Shown here: positions 32,973 to 44,700 of the stretch, in pieces
How the letters are laid out: each line of letters starts with the position of its first letter
Numbering within the stretch: position 1 is the first letter of the stretch
Source: Chitinophagaceae bacterium
Lineage (GTDB): Bacteria; Bacteroidota; Bacteroidia; Chitinophagales; UBA10324
Assembly: GCA_016717285.1 (NCBI GenBank)
Contig: JADKFU010000002.1
Location: 310,001 to 374,000 of the forward strand
Length of the DNA stretch: 64,000 nt
Reading direction: 5' to 3'
The notes under the pieces: generated by a model
What the model was told of the DNA's origin: nothing
Databases searched by the model: none
The model's input: the letters and a program-made list of their open reading frames with translations, nothing else
Made by a program: the position numbers and the translations under genes

Positions 32973-35900
32973 ATGAAAAGAAATTTTTACTCCATCGTAG
33001 GCTTTTTAATGAATTGCCTCCTGCTCACCATCGCAAAACCTTCGGTGGCGCAGTATTGTACCCCGTCATACCTTAATCTGTGTTCTGCATCAAATGATTT
33101 TATTAATAACATCACCTTCAACAGTCTTTCGAACAATGGCACAGGATGCAATGGCAATGTAGATAATTACATAAATTATCAGCCATCAGGAACATTAACC
33201 ACTTCAGTTGAATCCGGCGCTACTTATAGTATTAGTTTGCAATCGGGCAATCAATGGCCACAGGGTTTTGGTGTCTGGATTGATTTAAACAATGATTTTG
33301 ATTTTGATGATGCAGATGAATTTTTGTATGCATCTCCAACTGCCAGCATTAACCAGTTTATTGGAAGTATTACGATTCCATCCGATCCCGGATATATTGG
33401 TGAAAGACGTATGCGTGTTCGTTGTGAATACAACACTACTCTTCTTGCCTCGGAAGCCTGTACAACATTTAGTTATGGTGAAACAGAGGATTATACTATT
33501 TCAATTGGAGCGGCAACCACCAGCATGAGCTATGTGTCCAGCATTATTACGCAAACAAATTTTGATGCTCTGGCTCTTGGTCAGACAGATGCAGAAATAG
33601 CAGGCATTCAGGTAGTAACCATCGGCGGATTAAACCCCATTGACCTTACCTCCTTCACTATTAACGCAAATGGTTCTACCAATTTTGCCAATGATGTGGC
33701 TGCTGTAAAAATTTACTATACAGGAACAAATCCTGTCTTTAATACTGATCAGTTATATGCTATAACAACCGACCTTTCATCACCGGTGATTGTGAATGCA
33801 ACTCTTTCTTCCGGTGTAAATTATTTCTGGGTGGCTTATGATATTTCCCCTGATGCAGTCGCGGGTGATTTACTGGATGCAGAATGTACACAGATCCTGA
33901 TGACTGGTTCAACAGGTGCACAGGTTCCTTCTGTTATTGCACCTGCCGGTTTCAGGGAAGTGAATTATTGCTTTCCAACCTATGTCAATTTGTGTAGTTC
34001 TGATGATTATATTGATAATGTAACGCTCAACACACTTAGCAACCTGATGTCAGGTTGTAATGGTAATCTGAACAACTACATTTATTATCCGCCGGCAGGA
34101 AACCTGACTACTTCTCTGGAATTGGGAAGTAATTACACGATTGCATTGCAAGCCGGACAAGAATTTAACCAGGGTTTCGGTGTATGGATTGATTTTAACA
34201 ACGATCTTGATTTTGCTGATGCGGATGAGTTTGTTTATTCATCGCCAGATGCAGGCATAGAGTTATTCCTTGGCAACATCAGCATTCCTAATAACTCAGC
34301 TTATCTCGGTGATCATCGCATGCGAATTCGTTGTTCTTATAATACGGTGCTGTTTGCCGGTGACTATTGCGACAATCAGAATTATGGAGAGACGGAAGAT
34401 TATACCATCACCCTCACGCCATCTACTACCATGACATTTCTGTCAGCAACTACAAGCCAAAACAATAATAATGACGTTCTTACCGGTGTAGTTGACCAGG
34501 AAATTATCGGCGTTCAGGTAGTTACTTCGGGTAGTATCAGCCCATTTGATATCACATCACTAACCATCAATTCAAACGGAAGCACCAACTTTGGAAATGA
34601 TGTGTCAAATGTAAAAGTGTATTACACAGGTCCTGATCCGGGATTTTCTACCGCAACTTTATTCGGTTCATCAAACAACCTTTCAAATCCGGTTACAGGG
34701 AACATCACACTTATTTCAGGCTTTAATCATTTTTGGGTTACTTATGATATCACTACCGGAGCCACCATTGGTGATTACCTGGATGCGGAATGCACACAAG
34801 TAGTATTGACCGGAGCCGGAGGAACACACGTGCCTGCTCCAACTGCACCTGTGGGAAACCGGCAGGTTGGTTATTGCACAGCATCCAGCATTTATGGCTG
34901 CGGCTTTTACTATATTAATGGCGTTACGTTGAACACCTTGTCTAATTTAAATACCAGTTGCAATGGTGCATCAGATGGATATATCAAATACCCTGCAACA
35001 GGAAACCTTACAACAACAGTTGAGACAGGAAGTACGTACCTGCTGACGCTTGAAGCACCTGAGTTTGCACCGGAAGGTTTTGGTGTCTGGATTGATTATA
35101 ATAACGATGGTGATTTTGAAGATGCAGATGAGTTTGTCTATACTTCACCGTTTTATGCAACAGGAATTCAGAGTGCAGAGATTACGATTCCCGATAACAC
35201 AGCATATCTGGGTGAACGAAGAATGCGTGTGCGTGAAAAGGATTACAATACAGTGGTTGCTTCAGAATACTGTACTCAATTTTATTTTGGTGAAACTGAA
35301 GATTATACAATCACTATTTCAGTTCCCACGAATATGGTTTATCAGTCAAGCACTACTTTTCAAAATAATCTGAATGACGTACTGATAGGTGAAACGGATG
35401 CCGAAATAATGGGCATCCAGGTGGTAGTGCAGGGAACGATCAATCCGATTGATGTCTTTTCTTTTAGCCTTGCATCAACCGGGTCTACCAATTTTTCTGC
35501 AGACGTTAACAATGTGAAAGTCTATGCTACCGGTTCAAGTCCGGTTTTTTCTGCAACAAATTTGTTTGGCACTGCGACAGATCTTTCTTCGCCGATTTCC
35601 GGAGCGCTGACACTTAACACCGGCATTAACTATTTCTGGGTTACCTACGATATTTCCACTGATGCCACGCTTGGTAATTATGTGGATGTAACCTGTAGCC
35701 AAATACAGTTTACCGGAAGCGCCGGAACGCAGATTCCTACTGTAACTTCTCCAACCGGAAGCCGTCAGGTTGGATATTGTACAGCGTCAAATACTTCTGG
35801 TTGCTTTGGTTATTTTATTGATGGCGTAACACTTAATACTTTGTCCAACCTTCTTACCGATTGTAATGGCAGTGATAATGGCTACATAAAATATCCACCA

Positions 35901-38450
35901 AGTGGAAACACCACCACATCCCTGGAGATTGGCAGTAGTTATGCAATCAGTCTTGACGGACCATTATCGTTGTACAACCCTGTTGGCTTTGGTGTTTGGA
36001 TAGATTTAAATAACGATGGTGATTTTGCCGATGCGGATGAATTTGTATTTGGCTCTACTGATTATGTGACTGGAACGCAAACTGGTAACATCAATATTCC
36101 CGCTAATACAGCTTACCTCGGTGAACGTAGAATGCGTATTCGTTCAGAAGCTTATGCAGTGATGGGCAGTACAGAATCCTGTACAACATTTTCTAACGGG
36201 GAAACAGAAGATTATATCATTACAATCGTGCCCGCTTCTTCTATGTCGTTCAGTTCAGTTACGGCTTTTCAAAATAATTTGTCTCCTGTTCAATTGGGAG
36301 AACCTGATGCAGAGATCGTAGGCGTAAATATTATTACAATCGGAAGTCTCAATCCGTATGCACTTACTTCAATTACTTTTAATGCGAATGGAACTACAGA
36401 TTTTGCAAATGATGTATCAGGCATCAACGTGTATTATTCAGGTAGTAATCCTGATTTTTCCACAGCTACTTTGTTTGGGTCTGCTGCAAATCTTTCTTCC
36501 CCAATCACAGGTTCTGTTTTATTAAGCGGAGGTGCAAACTATTTCTGGCTCGCTTACGACATTTCTGCAACAGCTACCTTGGGTAATTTTTTAGATGCAG
36601 CGTGTCTATCCATCACTTTGAGTGGCTCGGGAGGCACACACGTTCCGCTTGTAACAGCACCTGATGGTAACAGGGAAATCAACTATTGCATCGGCACTTA
36701 TGTCAACCTCTGTACCTCAAATGATTTCATTGACAATTTTACATTCAATACACTTTCTAATCTTGCCACAGGATGCAATGGTAACGTTGATAATTATATT
36801 AATTATGTTCCTGCCGGAGAGTTAACTACCACGGTATTGGTAGGTGGAACTTATGATCTTACTGTGCAATCGGGTCAGCAATGGCCCCAGGGTTTTGGTG
36901 TCTGGATTGATTATAATAATGATGGATCTTTTGGCGGTACCGATGAATTCGTATATGCCTCACCGGGTTTTGCAATCACTGTCTTCTCCGGCACTGTTTT
37001 AATTCCAAATAATCCCTCGTATGTAGGACAACACCGAATGAGGGTGCGATGTTTTTATAACAGCACCGTAACAGCGGCTGAATATTGTAGTGAATTTACC
37101 TATGGAGAAATTGAGGACTATACTATTACAATTGATCCTCAACTGCCATGTACCGGGACGCCTGAACCTGGAACCGCAACAATTTCACCTGTGGAGTTTT
37201 GTACAGGAGGTACTGTTGCAACACTTACTTTGTCAAATTATCCGCTGGCATCTGATATTGTGATTCAGTGGGAAGAGTCTTCTAATGGATCGTCGTGGAA
37301 TATTATTTCCGGTGCTGACAGTTATATTTATCTGACATCACCATTGTTTGCAACTACTTATTATCGTGCAAAGCTAACCTGCACCAATAGCGGAGGATTT
37401 AGCAATTCAAATACTGTAATTATCAGTTTGGTCTCTGCTCCAACTGCACCTACAGCAACAGATGTGCAACATTGCGGACCAGGAGCAGTGGTGTTAACTG
37501 CAAACGGGGGAGGAGGTGATCTTAATTGGTATGATCAGATGACAGGAGGGAACTTCCTTGGATCAGGTTCACCTTTTACCACTCCATACATTACGACTAC
37601 TACCACTTATTATGTGGAAGAATTTATTGGAGCAGACTCAACAGGTTGTTCAAGTCTGCGAACTCCTGTTAAAGCCATCATTTACCATGCTGATATTGCC
37701 GCCAACGTTAGTGCAAATACGATTTGTGCCGGGCAAACGGTGAACCTCAATGCGCAGAATAATGGTGATGGAAACTTCAATTATCAATGGACGCCGCTAT
37801 TACCGGGCATGATACCATCCAATGGACAGGCCGCATCAGTTACGGTTCCACCGGCAACAAATACAACTTTTACTGTAACGGCCAGTGAAACGAGTGGCCA
37901 GTGCGATACCGCAATATCGGTTAGCGTAAGTGTAAATCCCTTACCTGTTGTTCAATTGTCAGGCTTGAATAATTCTTATGAAGTTGTTGCACCTGCTGTA
38001 ACACTTGTTGGTACACCTGCAGGTGGAATATTTAATGGTGCCGGCGTTAGCGGAAATACTTTCAGTCCGGCATCTGCAGGAGTAGGAGGGCCATATGTGA
38101 TCACTTATTCATATACTGATCTGAATGGATGCATTGGTGTGGATACAGAACATGTTACCGTCACTTTCCCGATAGGAATTAATGAACCGCTTTCTGCTCC
38201 AAGGTTCAGCATTTATCCAAACCCTGGTGATGGAATTTTTATACTCGATATGTATGCATCCGTAAGCATCAATCACATCAATTGTAAAGTGACGAATGTT
38301 GTTGGACAAGTATTGTATGATCAATCAATGAATCTGAATTCAAAGAACTTCACTCAATCATTTGACTTTTCGCGGTGGCCAAAAGGAACGTATTATATGG
38401 AGTTGACTGGAGATGGGCAGGTTACCAGGAAGAAGTTGGTGATTCAGTAA
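32973..38450 (+). CDS. Giant GEVED-domain surface protein, T9SS cargo
   Basis: An 1825-residue secreted protein. The signal peptide ends near PSVAQ (residue 26). Five GEVED modules follow, each beginning near a Tyr-Cys pair and ending in a word like GETEDYTITI, with an aspartate-rich loop (VWIDYNNDGDF, then DADEF) that looks like a calcium site. Four BNR_assoc_N-type beta-domains alternate with them (SSTTFQNN...EIMGIQVV...VKVYATG), giving a period of about 303 residues. From about residue 1390 there are Ig/PKD-like domains, then a type A T9SS sorting domain (FSIYPNPGDG to KKLVIQ). It is likely an adhesin or structural cell-surface fibre. It is similar in plan to the next gene, so the pair arose by duplication. 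Confidence 0.92.
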   Translation: MKRNFYSIVGFLMNCLLLTIAKPSVAQYCTPSYLNLCSASNDFINNITFNSLSNNGTGCNGNVDNYINYQPSGTLTTSVESGATYSISLQSGNQWPQGFGVWIDLNNDFDFDDADEFLYASPTASINQFIGSITIPSDPGYIGERRMRVRCEYNTTLLASEACTTFSYGETEDYTISIGAATTSMSYVSSIITQTNFDALALGQTDAEIAGIQVVTIGGLNPIDLTSFTINANGSTNFANDVAAVKIYYTGTNPVFNTDQLYAITTDLSSPVIVNATLSSGVNYFWVAYDISPDAVAGDLLDAECTQILMTGSTGAQVPSVIAPAGFREVNYCFPTYVNLCSSDDYIDNVTLNTLSNLMSGCNGNLNNYIYYPPAGNLTTSLELGSNYTIALQAGQEFNQGFGVWIDFNNDLDFADADEFVYSSPDAGIELFLGNISIPNNSAYLGDHRMRIRCSYNTVLFAGDYCDNQNYGETEDYTITLTPSTTMTFLSATTSQNNNNDVLTGVVDQEIIGVQVVTSGSISPFDITSLTINSNGSTNFGNDVSNVKVYYTGPDPGFSTATLFGSSNNLSNPVTGNITLISGFNHFWVTYDITTGATIGDYLDAECTQVVLTGAGGTHVPAPTAPVGNRQVGYCTASSIYGCGFYYINGVTLNTLSNLNTSCNGASDGYIKYPATGNLTTTVETGSTYLLTLEAPEFAPEGFGVWIDYNNDGDFEDADEFVYTSPFYATGIQSAEITIPDNTAYLGERRMRVREKDYNTVVASEYCTQFYFGETEDYTITISVPTNMVYQSSTTFQNNLNDVLIGETDAEIMGIQVVVQGTINPIDVFSFSLASTGSTNFSADVNNVKVYATGSSPVFSATNLFGTATDLSSPISGALTLNTGINYFWVTYDISTDATLGNYVDVTCSQIQFTGSAGTQIPTVTSPTGSRQVGYCTASNTSGCFGYFIDGVTLNTLSNLLTDCNGSDNGYIKYPPSGNTTTSLEIGSSYAISLDGPLSLYNPVGFGVWIDLNNDGDFADADEFVFGSTDYVTGTQTGNINIPANTAYLGERRMRIRSEAYAVMGSTESCTTFSNGETEDYIITIVPASSMSFSSVTAFQNNLSPVQLGEPDAEIVGVNIITIGSLNPYALTSITFNANGTTDFANDVSGINVYYSGSNPDFSTATLFGSAANLSSPITGSVLLSGGANYFWLAYDISATATLGNFLDAACLSITLSGSGGTHVPLVTAPDGNREINYCIGTYVNLCTSNDFIDNFTFNTLSNLATGCNGNVDNYINYVPAGELTTTVLVGGTYDLTVQSGQQWPQGFGVWIDYNNDGSFGGTDEFVYASPGFAITVFSGTVLIPNNPSYVGQHRMRVRCFYNSTVTAAEYCSEFTYGEIEDYTITIDPQLPCTGTPEPGTATISPVEFCTGGTVATLTLSNYPLASDIVIQWEESSNGSSWNIISGADSYIYLTSPLFATTYYRAKLTCTNSGGFSNSNTVIISLVSAPTAPTATDVQHCGPGAVVLTANGGGGDLNWYDQMTGGNFLGSGSPFTTPYITTTTTYYVEEFIGADSTGCSSLRTPVKAIIYHADIAANVSANTICAGQTVNLNAQNNGDGNFNYQWTPLLPGMIPSNGQAASVTVPPATNTTFTVTASETSGQCDTAISVSVSVNPLPVVQLSGLNNSYEVVAPAVTLVGTPAGGIFNGAGVSGNTFSPASAGVGGPYVITYSYTDLNGCIGVDTEHVTVTFPIGINEPLSAPRFSIYPNPGDGIFILDMYASVSINHINCKVTNVVGQVLYDQSMNLNSKNFTQSFDFSRWPKGTYYMELTGDGQVTRKKLVIQ

Positions 38451-38780
38451 TATTTTGATTTGATTTATAAAGGGCAACAATTTTTTGTTGCCCTTTTTTT
38501 ATCAAACCAGTGGGATTGAATTTTGCAGCACTATAGAAATATTCATCTTGCGTTAAGTCTGATAAATGAATCAGACACTATCAAACATCAATTTATAGCA
38601 CTTTAGATTTAACATGTATTTTTCTTGCAAATTTGGAAGCAATCGTGTAGGTTTACTGAAAAGAAACTGATACCGGAAAACTGTTACCACTTATTTTTTT
38701 ATTCAGGTGCTTATAGGTAATTAGTTGACTGTTAATTTGCTTCTTCAAGTCCATTTTTTAACGAAAATTTAAACTGTACA
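38451..38780. other. Gap between the two GEVED genes
   Basis: 330 bases holding the terminator at 38469-38500 and then AT-rich sequence with no gene. Since the terminator is strong, the second giant gene should have its own promoter here; none could be picked with confidence. Confidence 0.5.
38469..38500 (+). terminator. Rho-independent terminator after the first GEVED gene
   Basis: AAAGGGCAACAA and TTGTTGCCCTTT form a perfect 12-bp stem with a T4 loop, followed by a T-tract. It begins about 18 bases after the stop codon. Confidence 0.92.
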
Positions 38781-41700
38781 ATGAAAGCACATCTCTACAA
38801 ACTCCTATTGCCTTTTTCGCTCCTTATCCTTCTAGCGGAAACTAATATTGCGGTTGCTCAATATTGCACAAGCAATTTATACACCTACGGATGTACTTAC
38901 GGTGACTATATCGATAATGTGGCCTTCGGGTCCCTTAATCAAACTGCAACTGGCTGTACAAGCGGCAATGCAGGATACAGTGACTTCACCGCACTTTCAA
39001 CCGATCTTGAACAAGGTTCAAGTTATACGCTGACTGTTTCTACAGGTACAGGTGGTCAATATGTTTCGATGTGGATTGATCTTGATAATGATCAAAATTT
39101 TGAAATATCTGAAAAACTGGTGTCCTACCTCTATTGCCCGACATCATTCACAAATTACACCGCAACTTTTCTTATTCCCGCATTCGCAACTCCGGGTGAT
39201 CACCGCATGAGGATAAGAAGTGTCACTTATGGATATCCTCCGCTTGATCCCTGCCTGCAATATTATTATGGTGAAACACATGATTACACAGCGCACATCA
39301 CACCTCCTGTAAACATGAGTTTTTTATCAAGCACCACCACTCAGAATAATACGACCACTACTTCTACTGGCAGCAATGATGTAGAACTGATAGGTGTTCA
39401 GGTGGTAACTTCAGGAAGTCTTAATCCGTTAAGCGCAACTTCAATCACGCTCAATTCTACAGGCACCACCAATTTTGCTTCCGATGTTACGAATGTGAAA
39501 GTTTATTACACCGGCAACAGTTCTGTTTTTGCAACTACCACTCTGTTTGGGTCATCCACCAACCTCGCGCTTCCGGTTACGGGTAATCAGACATTGGCTT
39601 TGGGTACAAACTACTTTTGGGTGACTTATGATGTTGCCCCCACTGCTACCATTGGAAATTACTTGGATGCTCAATGCACCCAAATTAATGTCACAGGTGC
39701 TGGCAACCAGGTGCCAACTGTTACAAATCCTTATGGCACCAGGCAAATCAACTATTGTTTACCAAATAATACCAACGGATGTAATTTTGCATACATAGAT
39801 GATGTGGTGCTGAACAGCCTGTCTAACTTAGACAGTTATTGCAACGGCAGCACGGATGGATATATTTATTACGCTCCCAGCGGCAGTTTCACCACCAACC
39901 TTGAACTTGGAAGTACCTATTCGTTGACATTGGAAGGACCTCCAAGCGAACCGGTCGGCTTTGGTGTCTGGATTGACTTTAATAACGATGCTGATTTTTC
40001 AGATGCCGGTGAATTTGTTTTTTCGACGCCCACGTATAATTACGGCGCTGTAAATGGTACCATAAGCATTCCAGCTACTGCCACTTTGGGCCAGCACCGC
40101 ATAAGGATCAGAGCTAAGGATTACGGAACAGTTGCTTCGTTTGAATCGTGTGAGACATTTTATTATGGAGAAGCAGAAGATTATACGATTACACTCATCA
40201 GTGCAACGCCAATGGTTTTTGTTTCAGCAACCACCACTCAGAATAACATTGATCCCCTTGAACCCGGTGATCTTACTACTGAAATAATAGGTGTGAAGGT
40301 GATTACTCAAGGAAGTCTTACACCATTTAATCTGACTTCTTTATCCATCAACGCCAACGGTTCCACTGATTTCGCAGGAGATGTTACCAATGCAAAAATT
40401 TATTATACAGGTTCTAATCCTAACTTTTCAGCTACCGGTCTTTTTGGTACTTCCACTACATTACCGGCTGTTTTTTCCGGTAATCAATTGTTAAATTCCG
40501 GTAGCAATTATTTTTGGGTGAGTTATGATATCAGCAGCACAGCAAACATAGGAGATTATGTGGATGCAGAGTGCACTCAGTTGGTGATGTCAGGAGCAGG
40601 CGGAACGAAGGTGCCGGATGTTACGGCGCCTGCCGGAAACAGGTTGGTGAATTATTGCACCCCTTCAACTTATTATGGTTGCGGCTATGCTTACATTGAC
40701 GATGTTATTTTTAACACACTTTCGAATACGAATACGGGATGCAATGCAAATCCAGGTTCTTATATTAATTATGATCCTTCAGGTAACCTTACCACCAGTC
40801 TTGAAATCGGATCGGTTACCACTATCAGCCTGGGAGGTTACGACTATGACTATATTGGATTTGGTGTGTGGATAGACTATAATAACGATGGTGATTTTGA
40901 CGACAACGGTGAATTTGCATTTGGATCGCCATTCTATACAACAGGTCCTCAAACGGGGTTGATTACCATCCCTAATAATGCCGCTTACATCGGTGATCAT
41001 CGTATGAGAATCCGGTCTCAGGCATTCGGAACATTCACATCGGGTCAGGCCTGCGGCTTAATATTTAATAACGGAGAATCAGAAGATTACACCATTACAT
41101 TATCTACACCCGGGCCAATGGCATTCCTTTCTGCTACTACAACTCAGGAAAATGTCGACAATGTTTCACTTGGTCAACCCGATGTGGAGATTATGGCTGT
41201 GCAGGTTTCTGTGTCAGGCAGTCTCTCACCGTTTGCCGTTAACTCACTCACCATAAATTCAAATGGCAGCTCCGACTTTTCCGGAGATGTTACAAATGTG
41301 AAAGTGTATTATTCAGGCACCAGTCCGTCTTTTTCAACAGCAACGTTATTTGGTTCATCTGCCAATTTAAGTGGCCCTATTACAGGCAGTCAGGCATTGT
41401 CAACAGGTACCAATTATTTCTGGGTGGCTTATGATCTTTCAGCGTCGGGTTCAATGGGTGATTTTATTGATGCTGAATGCACGCAAATAGGAATGACGGG
41501 TGCAGGTGGAATACAGACTCCGCTTATAACAGCGCCTTCAGGATACAGGGTGATCGACTACTGTTCCCCATCTTCTACCTATGGTTGCTACTATGGCTAT
41601 ATTGATGGTGTAACATTCAACACGCTCTCTAATGTTTTAACGGGATGTAATGGTAATACCGGAAGCTATATTTTTTATCCGCCAACCGGAAGTGCTACCA

Positions 41701-44700
41701 CATCGCTCGCCCTTGGTGAAGCATATGATATTCAACTGGATGGAGGTCCATATTATGAGGGCGTTGGATTTGGTGTCTGGATAGACTTTAACAATGACGG
41801 TGATTTTGAGGATAACGGAGAATTCGTATTTAGTTCTCCTTATGTTACTTATGGTAGTCAGACAGGTACGATCACGATGCCGAGTGACCCTGCTTTTGTT
41901 GGAGAACGTCGTATGCGTGTAAGGTCAAATGATTATAATCTGTTGTATTCATCCCAATCGTGCGGCAGTGTGTATGCAGGTGAATCAGAAGATTATACCA
42001 TCACACTTACTCCGGCGGTTACAAATATGAGTTATGTTTCAAGCACAACAACGCAAAATAATATCTCCACCGTCCTTCCCGGTACACCTGACGCAGAAAT
42101 TCTCGGGATTCAGATTGTTACCTCCGGCGCGTTGAATTCATTTGCCGCCACTTCTTTTACAGTTAATTCAACCGGAACTTCCAATTTTGGCAACGATGTT
42201 TCCAACGTAAAAATTTATTACACCGGCAATTCCTCCGTATTTTCTACCGGAACTTTGTTTGGATCTGCCACCTCCTTGTCATCACCTATCACAGGTAACC
42301 AGGTTTTAAGTGCGGGCACCAATTATTTCTGGGTGGCTTACGATGTTTCTTCCGCTGCAAGTCTTGGTAACTTTATCGATGCGCAATGCACTCAAATTGT
42401 GATGGACGGCGCTGGTGGCACACAAACTCCATATCTTGCCGCTCCTACAGGAAGCCGCGAAATAAACCTTTGCGTTCCGACCTATACTTACCTGTGTTCA
42501 TCAGGTGACTATATTGATAATTTTACCTTAAACACATTGTCAAATCTTTATTCCGGATGCAATGGGAATATTAATAACTACATCTATTATGATCCCGGAA
42601 CATTCACTACAACTCTTCAGGGAGGAGCAACGTACGACTTAACCATTCAGTCCGGCCAAACTTACGGTCAGGGATTTGGTATCTGGATAGATTATAACAA
42701 TAATGCTTTTTTCGGTGATCCGGGCGAATTTGTCTATGCTTCTCCGTCTTCCGGAATACAATTGTTTACCGGTGCTATTACCTTGCCGGTTGATCCGGCA
42801 TTTTATGGCGACCGGCGAATGAGAGTGCGTTGCGTTTACGCTTCCACACTTACTGCTGCTGATTATTGTAATAGCAACTTCAGTTATGGAGAAGTTGAAG
42901 ATTATCAGATCAACATTATTGCCCCACCAACTTGCACAAGTACTCCTGTTGCCGGAGTTTCTGTTGCAGAGCCTTCTATTTTATGTGGGACCGGAGGAAC
43001 CTCCGAATTAACGCTGAGTGGTTTTAGTGCTGCTGCAGATATTACTTTTCAATGGCAGCAATCACCTGACGGAGCCGGTTGGTCAGATATCCCCGGCGCC
43101 ACCAATGCGTATTATAGCGCAAGCGTATCATCATCTACATTTTATCGTACAACAGTTACCTGTACCAATTCCGGACAATCTGCCAGCTCAACTTCTGCAG
43201 AAGTAGAAGTTGGAGGTAGCGAACAGATCACTGCATCCACCGGTAGCACAATTTGCGGTCAGGGAAATGCTGCTTTGCAAGCTTCCGGTAATTCAGATTA
43301 TGTGTTATGGTATGCAAATGAAACCGGAGGCGCTCCTTTATATTCGAGCTCAAGTCCTTCCACTTACACATCGTTTGTTACAGCTCCTACTACTTATTAT
43401 GCTGCTGCTGCATCCGGCACATTGAATACTGGTACTGTTGGTCCACCTGACTATAATATCGGATCTACCAATCAATATTACTCATATGCATTTGATTACT
43501 TCGATGTGTATAAAAATTGCACCTTGAACGGAGTGTATGTCTATCCGGCAACTGCAGGGAATGTAATTATCCAATGGACCGATCAAAACTATAACCTGAT
43601 TCAGAGTGCAACCTATCCCGTAAGTTCGGCACAGGTAAATCAAAAAACTTTTATTCCACTGGATTTTGAATTGTATCCCGGTACTAATTTTCATTTGGCA
43701 TGGAGTTTTGGAAGTGTTAACCTTTACAGTAATGATTATGGTGCTGTTTATCCTTACCAGATTCCTGATGTAGTTTCCATTACCGGAAGCTCCTATGGCG
43801 GTACATTTTACTTTTATTTCTACGACTGGCAAATAGATTACAGCACATTGTGCGAATCTCCCAGAATACCGGTAACGGCCAACGTAACACCTTCACCTGA
43901 AATTACGGTTACTCCTAATCCCGGAAGTTCAACCATTTGTAATGGCTCAGGGCTATCTGTAGGTCTGGTTGCAGCAGGTCCTTACACTTCGTTTATCTGG
44001 TCTCCTGCGGATGGATTAAGTACTACTTCCGGTACTGCTGTTTCTGCAAATCCTGGAGTTTCAACAAGCTATACTGTAACTGCTTCAAATGCCACTTGTA
44101 CAAATGCTGATACAATTGTTGTAAGCGTGGTGAATCCACCTTCGATTACAGTTACGGCCAGCCCGGATGCTGTTTGCGCAGGAGGCGTGGCGGATCTGCT
44201 CGTATCATCCCCGCCAGACGAATATGTAGTTTCTCCCATAACCTTCGCTCCATTGCCAACGACAACAGGTATCACTGTTTCTCTTGCAGATGAATCTGTG
44301 AGTGGTGCTTTACCTATTGGATTTGACTTCACGTTTTATGGCACCAGCTATTCTGAATTCTATATTTCAGCCAACGGCTTTATAACCTTTGATCCGTTTA
44401 CAGGTGCAGGCTGTTGCGCCGGTCAGTTTTTACCTAATTACAATTTTGTTAAGAACCTGATCGCGTTTGCATGGGAAGATCTGAATCCGTCTCTCGGCGG
44501 AAGTGTTACCTATTATACTACAGGTGTGGCTCCTTCAAGGAAACTCGTTATGACCTTCGATAACATTCAACACTATCTTGGCGGTGATGCTATTACTTCA
44601 CAGGTAATTCTATATGAGACCTCCAACAAAATTGAAGTGCATACTACTTCAATGCCCGGTAACCCCAATACCACCTGGAATCCGCATACGGAAGGAATTG